NCBI GenBank assembly: GCA_944390735.1
Contig: CALXRL010000059.1
Location: forward strand, 1-64,000
Source: an uncultured Victivallales bacterium
GTDB taxonomy: Bacteria > Verrucomicrobiota > Lentisphaeria > Victivallales > UBA1829
Reading direction: 5' to 3'
Length of the DNA: 64,000 nt
The notes beneath the pieces were generated by a model. The model searched no databases. It was not told the DNA's origin and worked only from the letters and a program-made list of their open reading frames with translations. Both the position numbers and the translations under genes were made by a program. Shown piece after piece: positions 1-7,286 of the stretch (position 1 is the first letter of the stretch; the number at the start of each line of letters is the position of its first letter).

Positions 1-2
1 CC

Positions 3-743
3 CCGCCGACCGCCCCGCCCACCGCTGCTCCGACGAGGGAGACGCCGACCCCCACCGTGACCGCGCCTATGAAGGGGGCTGCTCCCGCTCCCGGGGCCCC
101 GACCATTCGTCTCGGGGGAACGCCGGGCGCCGCTTCCGCCACTTCGACTACGGGAATCAAACTGACCGGCATGCCGACCAAGGTCTCCACTTCGACCACG
201 GGAATCAAACTCGGCTCCATGCCGACCGCGGGAAAGGTGCCGACCTCCACAACCAACATCAAGCTCGGTGCGACCCCGGCTCCGGCGGCCACCACCGTGA
301 AACTCGACGGCGCCGGTGCATCCGTTCCGCCGCCGGCGGAGAAGGTTTCCACCTCGACCACGGGAATCAAGCTCGGCGGAGTTCCGGCGCCCGCCGCCAG
401 CACGGTGAAACTGGGAACTCCGGCGGTGCCGGCCGCTCCCGTTGCGCCCTCGCTGAGCATCAAGAAGAATACTCCGGAGCCGCCGCCCGCTTCGCCGCAG
501 GCTCCCGCTGAGGAAAAAAAGGAGGAACCTTCCGCCGAAAAGGAAAATGTCGCCAAGGCCGCAAAGAAAAAGAAGGCGTCCGGCGCGGAAGGCGAACCCC
601 ATATCCTCTTCTCCATCTCTTCGATTTTCGCGCTGATTGCGGTCATCCTTCTGACTGCGGTTGTCGTGATCCAGTATTTGAATCACTGGGAAGGAATGCA
701 GATTCAGGTGCCGGGTCTTGAATTCCTGACACTTGGCAAGTAA
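3..743 (+). CDS. Repeat-rich, C-terminally membrane-anchored protein of unknown function (5' truncated)
   Basis: The frame is open to the left edge of the window, so the true start is probably outside; a GTG at 57 and an ATG at 69 are internal candidates. The N-terminal two thirds are Pro/Ala/Thr-rich and contain four copies of a repeat close to TSTTGIKLGxMP, with related TVKL units between them. A Lys/Glu-rich stretch follows, then one hydrophobic segment near the C-terminus (ISSIFALIAVILLTAVVVI) and a short tail. This suggests a protein anchored by a single C-terminal helix with a long flexible repeat arm. A strong terminator follows at once. I do not recognise the family and assign no function. 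Confidence 0.75.
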   Translation, partial: PPTAPPTAAPTRETPTPTVTAPMKGAAPAPGAPTIRLGGTPGAASATSTTGIKLTGMPTKVSTSTTGIKLGSMPTAGKVPTSTTNIKLGATPAPAATTVKLDGAGASVPPPAEKVSTSTTGIKLGGVPAPAASTVKLGTPAVPAAPVAPSLSIKKNTPEPPPASPQAPAEEKKEEPSAEKENVAKAAKKKKASGAEGEPHILFSISSIFALIAVILLTAVVVIQYLNHWEGMQIQVPGLEFLTLGK

Positions 744-751
744 CGGATGAA

Positions 752-784
752 AAAGCCCTCTTCAACGAGGGCTTTCTTTTTTTT
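752..784 (+). terminator. Rho-independent terminator
   Basis: A 9-bp perfect stem (AAAGCCCTC at 752-760 with GAGGGCTTT at 767-775) and a 6-nt loop are followed by a T-rich run. It lies 9 nt after the stop of the repeat-rich gene. Confidence 0.9.
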
Positions 785-828
785 GCATTTCCGGAAACCG
801 CAACGGAAGACAGACAAACGGAGTTTTC

Positions 829-2199
829 ATGAACGGCCTTATCCTTCTCATTGTTTTTATTCTTATTTTCATCAATATTGTCCGCGCGATTCTCAAGGGA
901 TCGCAAAACCGGGAGGAGGGGACCGGAGAGAAGGGGGCGCAGGAGGAGGGGCTGCTTCTGAATTTTCTTTCCGCCCGGGCGCGGAATGAAGCGTGGATGG
1001 AGGCGGCGGGGAAGCTGGATCTTCAGTATGTGCGTCCGGCGAACCTGCGGGCGCGTCCGGCTCTGCGCGGAATCCGGAAGGAGCTGGTGACGGAGGCTCA
1101 CATCGAATATTCCCCGTCCGGGAGTCTGACGACGGTCTGTTCCGTTCAGTTCCCGGAAAAGCTCGGAATCGGACTGCTCATTCTCCGCGAGGATGCCGCC
1201 GTGGTCACGGAAGAGTTCGCCGGGCGGAGAACTCTCCGGGTGACCGCGCTGGAAGGAACGGAGGTTCGCTGTTCGGCACAGAGCGCTGAAGAGCTGAAGG
1301 AGTTCCTGACGGATTCGCGGATCAATGCCCTGAAAAATGCGCTTTCGTTTTACCGGACGTTGAAAGTCACGGATGATTATGTCGTTCTGAAAATGGCGGG
1401 CGAGTGCCAGGAGGCGGATCTGCTGACCAGTCTGATCGAATTTACGGTTTCTCTTGCCTCGATTCTCTGTGCAAAGAGTGCTTCGGAGCCGGTGTGCGGG
1501 AAGAGTTCCGCGGAGTCGGCGGAGGAGGCGCTGCCGGGGCTTCGAACCGTGGTTGCGGTACCGGCTTCCGCCTCGGCGGTTCCGGAGTTCCGGCGTCCGA
1601 AAACGGTGACTGCTCCGATTCCTCCGGCATTCGGGGAACTCGACGGCGAAGAGGAAGCATCCCGTTCTCCACTTCCTCCGGCTCCGGAAAAGCGCGGGGA
1701 TTCTTCCGTTCTGGCGCGTCCGGCGGAGGTCCCCTCGGATTCCATGGCGCGTCCGGCGGATCTTCCGGAGGGGAAAACAATGCCATCCGCGGTTTCGGAA
1801 CCCGCGCCATCCGCCTCTTCGGAAACGCTGCTGGAGCAGAATACGCTTGCCGCGGCGCTCTTCGCCGCTTCGTTTCCGGGTGCGAAGGAGCAGGCTCTGT
1901 TCCAGACGGTAAAGGGGAAGAGGATCGAATGGAGCGGCATCCTGAAATCCTCGTACCGTTTCGGCAACGATTTTGTGCTGGGAAACGGCCCGGCGGTGAA
2001 AGCGGTGTTCGAGATTGCGGAACTGACCGGAAACTATTCCATGAAGACCCGTGTGAAGGCGGTGATCCGTCTTCCGCAGGAGGCGCTGGATCTGCTGAAG
2101 AACCGGAACGGCGAGCGTTTCCGCTTTACGGGAACGTTGGAGAAATTCGAGGCGTTCGCCCGCGAGATCGTGATTCTCGACGGTTCTCTTCTCTCATGA
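829..2199 (+). CDS. Membrane-anchored protein of unknown function with OB-like C-terminal domain
   Basis: 456 aa. An N-terminal hydrophobic segment (about residues 3-22) is followed by a charged patch. A mixed alpha/beta domain covers about residues 45-220, with features such as LGIGLLILREDAAVV. A Pro/Ser/Ala/Glu-rich linker runs from about 230 to 340, and a compact C-terminal domain from about 345 to 456. The C-terminal pattern (KRIEWSGILKSSYRFGNDFV, later GERFRFTGTLEKF) resembles small beta-barrel OB or tRNA_anti-like domains; this is a weak, pattern-level inference. A GGAG precedes the ATG. The gene stands alone between two hairpins. Confidence 0.7.
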   Translation: MNGLILLIVFILIFINIVRAILKGSQNREEGTGEKGAQEEGLLLNFLSARARNEAWMEAAGKLDLQYVRPANLRARPALRGIRKELVTEAHIEYSPSGSLTTVCSVQFPEKLGIGLLILREDAAVVTEEFAGRRTLRVTALEGTEVRCSAQSAEELKEFLTDSRINALKNALSFYRTLKVTDDYVVLKMAGECQEADLLTSLIEFTVSLASILCAKSASEPVCGKSSAESAEEALPGLRTVVAVPASASAVPEFRRPKTVTAPIPPAFGELDGEEEASRSPLPPAPEKRGDSSVLARPAEVPSDSMARPADLPEGKTMPSAVSEPAPSASSETLLEQNTLAAALFAASFPGAKEQALFQTVKGKRIEWSGILKSSYRFGNDFVLGNGPAVKAVFEIAELTGNYSMKTRVKAVIRLPQEALDLLKNRNGERFRFTGTLEKFEAFAREIVILDGSLLS

Positions 2200-2208
2200 T
2201 GACCATAC

Positions 2209-2234
2209 GGGGATGGAGAGACTCCTCCATCCCC
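2209..2234. terminator. Hairpin between convergent genes
   Basis: A 10-bp perfect inverted repeat (GGGGATGGAG at 2209-2218, CTCCATCCCC at 2225-2234) lies between the convergent gene ends at 2199 and 2254. There is no T tract on either side, so terminator function is only suggested by position. Confidence 0.4.
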
Positions 2235-2253
2235 GCGCCGCGCGGAGGTGCGA

Positions 2254-3273
2254 TCAGAGCGTGACGGCCTTTCCGCTTCGGGTGGATTCGATCATCGCAA
2301 AACTGATGTCCAGACTGTTGCAGGCATCCTGAATGGTGGGAAGGGGACGGGGAGTCCCGTTGAGGGTGTCGGTGATGTCTTTCAGCTGACGGAAGAGTGC
2401 GGAGCCGATGTTGACCTCTTCCAGTTCGGAGCCATCCGCGTGTTTCCGCCACTCCTTTTCCGGATCGATCTGAGTGGTTTTCCCGTCGGAGGAGATGTGG
2501 GTGAGGAAATCGCTGCTGTCCAGGACAAGGGCTCCTTTGTCGCCGTAGATCTCCATGAGTTCGTTGGAGCGGCCGAAGCGCTGCCACGAACAGATCATGT
2601 TGCAGATGACGCCGTTCCGGTAGGTGACGACCGCCGCCGCATAGTCTGCCGGCAGCGGCTGATCCTTCGACAGCAGAAGTCCGTTGGCATACACCCGTTC
2701 CGCCGGACCGAAGTACCAGTTCGCCAGGTCGATGTGATGCGCAAGCATGTCAATGATGACTCCGCCGCAGAGATCGAACTCCGTAAACCAGTCGCCCGGC
2801 ATGCGCTTGTACTTGCCCAGGGTCAGGTCCACATTGCAGTAGCGGAGCTTTCCGATGGCACCCTCTTCGATCATCTTCTTCAGCAGAAAGGCCTTCGGCT
2901 GATGACGGCGCACAAACCCGACCGTGAAGAGTTTGTCGTAATCCTTGAGAAGCGTGAAGAGTTCGTGTTCGATTTCCGGCGTCCGGCAGAGAGCCTTTTC
3001 GCAGAAGACCGGTTTGTTTGCGGCGACCGCGGCCCGGACCCCTTCCTGGTGGCAGTAGGTCGGTGAGGTGACGATCACACAGTCCACTTCGGGAGCGCTG
3101 GCCAGTTCATTTGCGCTTCCGCAAATGCGGGCCCCGTAATCCGCGTGCATTTTTTCCGCGGCTTCCGGGCGGATGTCGTAGACGGCGGACACGGACGTCC
3201 CTTTCAGCTCTCTGGTTTGCGACGCATGGGCGTTCCCCATGCGTCCGGCTCCAATGATTCCGTAACGGATCAT
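2254..3273 (-). CDS. Gfo/Idh/MocA-family NAD(P)-dependent oxidoreductase
   Basis: 339 aa. The N-terminus has a Rossmann fold with GAGRMG at residues 8-13. The family EKxxC motif follows (E92-K93), and then the C-terminal alpha/beta domain with the conserved GGVIIDMLAHHIDL segment (about 170-183). These proteins oxidise or epimerise sugars, inositols or sugar derivatives; the substrate cannot be read from the sequence. The start ATG at 3273 overlaps the nagA stop (ATGA) and has AAGGAAG upstream, so it is the third gene of nagB-nagA-oxidoreductase. The context suggests modification of an amino-sugar glycoside or N-acetyl sugar derivative. Confidence 0.9.
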   Translation of the reverse strand: MIRYGIIGAGRMGNAHASQTRELKGTSVSAVYDIRPEAAEKMHADYGARICGSANELASAPEVDCVIVTSPTYCHQEGVRAAVAANKPVFCEKALCRTPEIEHELFTLLKDYDKLFTVGFVRRHQPKAFLLKKMIEEGAIGKLRYCNVDLTLGKYKRMPGDWFTEFDLCGGVIIDMLAHHIDLANWYFGPAERVYANGLLLSKDQPLPADYAAAVVTYRNGVICNMICSWQRFGRSNELMEIYGDKGALVLDSSDFLTHISSDGKTTQIDPEKEWRKHADGSELEEVNIGSALFRQLKDITDTLNGTPRPLPTIQDACNSLDISFAMIESTRSGKAVTL

Positions 3274-4529
3274 GACAATCTTCCTTTTCTGGTTGGTTTT
3301 GTTGTTTTTATCGGGTTGGTTGATTTCGTCGTTTTGGTCGGTTTGACGGGATTCGGGTTCTGCTGTTCGCGGATGGAAAAGCCGGGGATTCGGTATTGGA
3401 GGCGTCCGCGGCACCAGACGGCGCATGTAGTCCAGTCCCTGTCGGCCAGGATGAAATCGGCGTGGAAGCCGGTTTTCAGCTCTCCGATTCCCGGAATTCC
3501 GAGGGATTTCGCCTGATTGCTCCCCGCACAGCGGATCAGTTCCGAATCGGGAAGCAGATGAAGGGCGCGCAGACGTTTCAAGCCGTCGCAGAAATGGAGA
3601 AGACTGCCCGCAATCCGGCCCGACGGCAGGGCGGCTCTGCCTCCTTTGACCTGCACGTCGAGTCCGCCGAGCGTGTAGGTCCCTTCCGGCATCCCCGAGG
3701 CGCGCATGGCGTCGGTAATGAGCATGATTCTTTCCGGCCCCTTCATCCGGAGAATGACGCGCAGCATCTCTTCCGTCAGATGGACTCCGTCGGCAATGAG
3801 TTCGACAAGCACGTCGTCCGCCAGCAGTCCCCCGCCGACCATGCCCGGGTGCAGGTGATGCAGCGGCGTCATGACATTGCAGAAATGGGTCAGATGCTTC
3901 ATCCCTGCGATCCTCGCCTTCTGAAAACAGGAGAGATCCGCCGTGCTGTGCGCCCCCGACGGCATGATTCCTGCTTCCGACAGGCGGCGCGCAAATGCGA
4001 TCCCCCCCCGCAGCTCCGGGGAAAAGGAGACTTTCCGGATCGGATAAATCCGGTTCCACTCCAGAACGGGAGCGATTTCCGGCTCGTGGAGAAACGCCGG
4101 ATTCTGCGCTCCCGCGCCCTCGGGATTCAGAAACGGTCCCTCCAGATGCAGTCCGAGCGGACGGCCGAACTCCGGATTCTCCGCATAGCGCGCCGCGCTG
4201 CGGCAGATCTCCGTGATAGTGTCATAGCCGAGAGTCAAGGTCGTGACCAGAAAGGAGGTGACCCCCTCGGAAAGTTTGCCGCGGGCGATGGTCCGGATCG
4301 CCTCGGGGGACGCGTCGGAGAAATCGCAGTTGTCCCGGCCGTGAAAATGGATGTCGAAGAAGCCCGGAAGAAGCGTCATTCCGGAGAGGTCGAAGATCCG
4401 GTCCGCTTCGGGCGGTTCCTCGGACGCATCATAGAGCCCGGCGATCCGGTCGTCGCAGATCAGCATGGCTCCGTCCCGGATTTCGAGTCCCGGTGTGACG
4501 AGATCGGCATGACGGAAAAGCGTCTTCAT
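3270..4529 (-). CDS. nagA: N-acetylglucosamine-6-phosphate deacetylase
   Basis: 419 aa amidohydrolase removing acetate from GlcNAc-6-phosphate in the cytoplasm. Visible metal and substrate residues are H61/H63 in FFDIHFHG, E130 in HLEGPF, H194 in SGAHSTAD, H212/H215 in HLTHFCN, and the catalytic Asp273 in LITDAM. The family is usually about 380 aa. The excess is a C-terminal tail (about 390-419) rich in Thr, Lys, Pro and Asn with near-repeats of KTTK, encoded by a low-complexity A/C-rich stretch (about 3275-3365). It starts 7 nt after nagB and ends in a 4-nt overlap with the oxidoreductase, consistent with one operon. Confidence 0.95.
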   Translation of the reverse strand: MKTLFRHADLVTPGLEIRDGAMLICDDRIAGLYDASEEPPEADRIFDLSGMTLLPGFFDIHFHGRDNCDFSDASPEAIRTIARGKLSEGVTSFLVTTLTLGYDTITEICRSAARYAENPEFGRPLGLHLEGPFLNPEGAGAQNPAFLHEPEIAPVLEWNRIYPIRKVSFSPELRGGIAFARRLSEAGIMPSGAHSTADLSCFQKARIAGMKHLTHFCNVMTPLHHLHPGMVGGGLLADDVLVELIADGVHLTEEMLRVILRMKGPERIMLITDAMRASGMPEGTYTLGGLDVQVKGGRAALPSGRIAGSLLHFCDGLKRLRALHLLPDSELIRCAGSNQAKSLGIPGIGELKTGFHADFILADRDWTTCAVWCRGRLQYRIPGFSIREQQNPNPVKPTKTTKSTNPIKTTKPTRKGRLS

Positions 4530-4536
4530 GGCGGAA

Positions 4537-5313
4537 TCACTCTAGCGAGATCGTATCCGCGCAGTACAGAATTTCCGAGTCGGATTTCGTGTACAGATAG
4601 GAGGCCGGCAGGGCGGGCGTGGGTCTCCCTTTCGTCCGCATCTCCTTCAGCGGGTTCCGCTGCTCCGGGAAACAGGCCAGGAGCAGAAGATGTTTCGAAG
4701 CGAGAATCTGTTTCATGCCCATGGTCACGGCGGATTCCGGAACAAGATCCTTTCCTCCCGCGGTGAGCCTCCGGTTGGTCGCGATGGTCAGGGGCTTGAG
4801 GCGGATGAGACGGCTTGGAAGGTTTCCGAACTCCTCTGCTGTGATTTCCGTTTCCTCCATCGGCTCGTTGAAGGCGATGTGTCCGTTGAATCCGATTCCG
4901 AGCAGCTGCAGATCCGTTCCGCCAGCCTCTTCAAGTTCGCGATCGAAGCGTTCCGGGGCGGTCGGATCGGGAAAATGAATGTTCTCCTCCCGGAACCCGA
5001 GCGCGGGATCGAAGCGGCGGAAGAGATGTTCCGTCATATAGGCCCGGTAGCTGAGCGGATGAGTGACGGGAACCGCGGAGCCGTTCTTCTCCGCATATTC
5101 ATCCAGATTGTAGGTGTGAACGTTGCGCAGGGGAATGCGCTCCCGGTTCAGTTCCTCCGCCAGAAGCTCGTACAGTCGGATCATGGTGTTGCCGGTCGCA
5201 AGACCGATGTTCACCCGTTTCCCGTCCGCTGCCGCATTGGCGATGGTCCGGAAGATCCGTTTGGCGCCTTCCCGGCTCATTTCTTCGAAATTTTTCACTT
5301 TTATCCAGTTCAT
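4537..5313 (-). CDS. nagB: Glucosamine-6-phosphate deaminase
   Basis: 258 aa. It converts glucosamine-6-phosphate to fructose-6-phosphate and ammonia. Visible motifs are the phosphate loop GLATGNT (37-43), the catalytic NLDEY (D71/E72) and GFNGHIAFNEP (141-151, with the catalytic His145). Two ATG codons occur in tandem; the second, at 5313, is chosen because it lies 6 nt from AGGAG, while the first (5316) is only 3 nt away. It is the first gene of the nag operon and reads divergently from the AraC regulator at 5412. Its promoter matches that of the isomerase gene on the far side of the regulator. Confidence 0.95.
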   Translation of the reverse strand: MNWIKVKNFEEMSREGAKRIFRTIANAAADGKRVNIGLATGNTMIRLYELLAEELNRERIPLRNVHTYNLDEYAEKNGSAVPVTHPLSYRAYMTEHLFRRFDPALGFREENIHFPDPTAPERFDRELEEAGGTDLQLLGIGFNGHIAFNEPMEETEITAEEFGNLPSRLIRLKPLTIATNRRLTAGGKDLVPESAVTMGMKQILASKHLLLLACFPEQRNPLKEMRTKGRPTPALPASYLYTKSDSEILYCADTISLE

Positions 5314-5345
5314 CATCTTCTCCTGTTTGCATTTTCTTATCTTTA

Positions 5346-5389
5346 TTATACCTTAAAAAAAGGAGAATCGAATACACGCTCCATGCAAA
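5346..5389 (-). promoter_or_regulatory. nagB promoter with TTTGCAT activator-like box
   Basis: On the minus strand GGTATAATAAAG (5352-5341) holds a consensus -10 (TATAAT, 5351-5346). No good -35 lies 17 nt upstream. TTTGCAT sits at 5389-5383, 31 nt before the -10, and a second TGCAT-type half-site lies at 5405-5409. The identical 12-mer and a TTTGCAT box at nearly the same distance occur before the isomerase gene (6231-6279), which suggests both are activated by the AraC protein encoded between them. Confidence 0.6.
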
Positions 5390-5411
5390 TCAATACACTT
5401 TTGGTGCATAA

Positions 5412-6209
5412 ATGAAATACTATGAAGGAATCGATTTCGCCATGGCGGATGTCCAGTACGGCTCCCGCAACCGGAAACGGAACTATCCGTTTTACTGCGG
5501 TCTTCAGCTGGTGGATTCGGGCGAGATTGCGCTTTCCGTCGATCATGGACGGGAGATCCGGCGGAAAGGTCCGGTCGCTTTTCTGACCTCTCCGGAACAC
5601 TATTATGAATACTCCTCGCCCGGGATCGAGCCCCGCGACCACTACTGGGTCTGCTTTCACGGGCCGAAGATCCGGCAGTACCGGGAGGAGGAGCTGTTCC
5701 GCATGGATCCGGAAGAACCTTTTTTCCGGCTGCGCCGTCCGGAGGAGTTCCGCGAAAAGATGAAGGAGCTCATTGCGCTTGTTCAGGGAGGACGCGAACA
5801 CGACCGCGCCGTGTGCCTTCTGGAATGTCTCCTGTTCACCCTCCAGGCCGACGCGGAACTCAGCCGGATCCCGATGGATTACTACGCGGACCGCTTCGCC
5901 GGACTCGCCGCCCGGATTGCCGCAGCGCCCGAAAAAGAGTGGAAGTTCGAGGAGGAAGCTCGGAAAATGAGCATCAGCCTGAATCATTTCAACCGTCTGT
6001 TCCGGAAATATCTCGGGAATTCGCCGCATCACTGCGTGATTCAGGCCCGGATGCGAAAGGGGGCGGATCTTCTGCTGAACTCCGGCGATTCCGTTGCGGA
6101 AATCGCAATGAAAACCGGAATCGACAACGAATTCTATTTTTCCCGTCTCTTCAAAAAATGCTTTGCGCTTTCCCCTTCTGGATACCGGAAGGAGTTCCGG
6201 GGCGTCTGA
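5412..6209 (+). CDS. AraC-family transcriptional regulator of the nag locus
   Basis: 265 aa. The N-terminal half (about 1-150) is a cupin-like AraC sensor domain. The C-terminal half (about 165-263) has two helix-turn-helix units, with FEEEARKMSISLNHFNRLFRK and the second, typical DSVAEIAMKTGIDNEFYFSR. It lies between nagB-nagA-oxidoreductase (divergent) and a sugar isomerase gene (downstream, same strand). TTTGCAT boxes flank it on both sides, so it probably activates both units in response to an amino sugar or related glycoside. No Shine-Dalgarno sequence is evident before the chosen ATG. Confidence 0.9.
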   Translation: MKYYEGIDFAMADVQYGSRNRKRNYPFYCGLQLVDSGEIALSVDHGREIRRKGPVAFLTSPEHYYEYSSPGIEPRDHYWVCFHGPKIRQYREEELFRMDPEEPFFRLRRPEEFREKMKELIALVQGGREHDRAVCLLECLLFTLQADAELSRIPMDYYADRFAGLAARIAAAPEKEWKFEEEARKMSISLNHFNRLFRKYLGNSPHHCVIQARMRKGADLLLNSGDSVAEIAMKTGIDNEFYFSRLFKKCFALSPSGYRKEFRGV

Positions 6210-6210
6210 G

Positions 6211-6275
6211 TTGCATGAAATGTGCATCCTTTTGCATGATTTCGATATTCTTTCTTCGATAAAACGGGGTATAAT
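6211..6275 (+). promoter_or_regulatory. Isomerase promoter with three phased TGCAT boxes
   Basis: TTGCATG (6211), TGTGCAT (6221) and TTTGCAT (6231) are spaced exactly 10 bp apart, about one helical turn. TATAAT follows at 6270-6275 within GGTATAATAAAG, with no good -35. This fits activator-dependent class II transcription by the upstream AraC protein. A start of transcription near 6282 makes an ATG at 6282 unlikely as the translation start. Confidence 0.6.
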
Positions 6276-6314
6276 AAAGTCATGGAAGAAAATTTCAGCA
6301 GCAGGAGGTTGTCC

Positions 6315-7175
6315 ATGTCAGAAGCAGAGGAGTTGGGGATCGGCGTGATGGTGCGTTTCGCCGTTCCGGTCGAGGAGAGTTTCCGGCGTCTCAAGGCGTT
6401 CGGGCTCCGGAACTGTCAATTCGCGGGAGTGCCGGATTCGTACCTTTACGGCGCCGAAGGTCGCGAAAATACCGCAAAACTCAAAACATTGATGGCGGAA
6501 CAGGATATTCACAGCTGTTCCGTCTTCTGCTCCTTCCCGGATCAGGACTGGAAACACGCCCGGGAGACGGTCGGCTTGACGCCTCCGGAGACCCGCGCGG
6601 AACGCATTGCCCACGCCTGCCGGACCGCCGACTGGGCAAAGGAGCTCCATATTCCTCAGATCGCGGTGCATGTCGGATATCTCCCGGAAGACCCCGGAAG
6701 CCGGGAGTACAAACTCTTCATCCGCGCCATGCGGGCGTTCACCCGCTTCCTGGAGGCGAACGGACAGGTGCTCGCTTATGAAACCGGTCAGGAACCCCTG
6801 CAACTTCTCCTTCGGACCATGGCCGATGTCGAAACGGAAAACCAGCGCCTGAATTTCGATCCGGCCAACCTCCTCTTCTACAACAATGAGGATCCGATGC
6901 TCTTCGTGGAGGCGCTTGGAGATAAAATCGTTCACATGCACTGCAAGGACGCCGTGCGTCCGAAAGAGGGTGAGGAATTCGGTCATGAGACCCGTCTCGG
7001 AGAAGGCGGCGGTCATTTCCGCGAACTCTTCCGCGAACTTTACAGACGGGGATATCGCGGGCCGCTTACCATCGAACGGGAGATCGCCGAAGGCGAGGAG
7101 CTCCAGAGGGATATCCGTCATGCAATCCTGCTCCTGCAGGAGTGCAAAAAAGAGTGCGGCAAGGCCGGAATCTGA
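6315..7175 (+). CDS. Sugar phosphate isomerase/epimerase family protein (TIM barrel)
   Basis: 286 aa from the chosen start. The ATG at 6315 is preferred over the in-frame ATG at 6282 because AGGAGG lies 7 nt upstream and because 6282 falls at the predicted transcription start. The fold is the AP-endonuclease-2/xylose-isomerase-like TIM barrel: LNFDPANLLFYNNEDP, then IVHMHCKDAV (metal-binding His and Asp), and PLTIEREIAEGEE near the end supplying a metal-binding Glu. Such enzymes isomerise or epimerise keto/aldo sugars. It is co-regulated with the nag operon by shared promoter motifs, so it may process an amino-sugar-linked monosaccharide. The substrate is not known. Confidence 0.88.
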   Translation: MSEAEELGIGVMVRFAVPVEESFRRLKAFGLRNCQFAGVPDSYLYGAEGRENTAKLKTLMAEQDIHSCSVFCSFPDQDWKHARETVGLTPPETRAERIAHACRTADWAKELHIPQIAVHVGYLPEDPGSREYKLFIRAMRAFTRFLEANGQVLAYETGQEPLQLLLRTMADVETENQRLNFDPANLLFYNNEDPMLFVEALGDKIVHMHCKDAVRPKEGEEFGHETRLGEGGGHFRELFRELYRRGYRGPLTIEREIAEGEELQRDIRHAILLLQECKKECGKAGI

Positions 7176-7286
7176 CTCTGCATTCTCTCCTTTCTCCTTC
7201 CGGAGACGATTCGGAAACGCGAATATTCCGGAAGCGGAACGATCATTCCCCGGCCGACCGGAACATCCCCTTTGTTCTTATGACGG

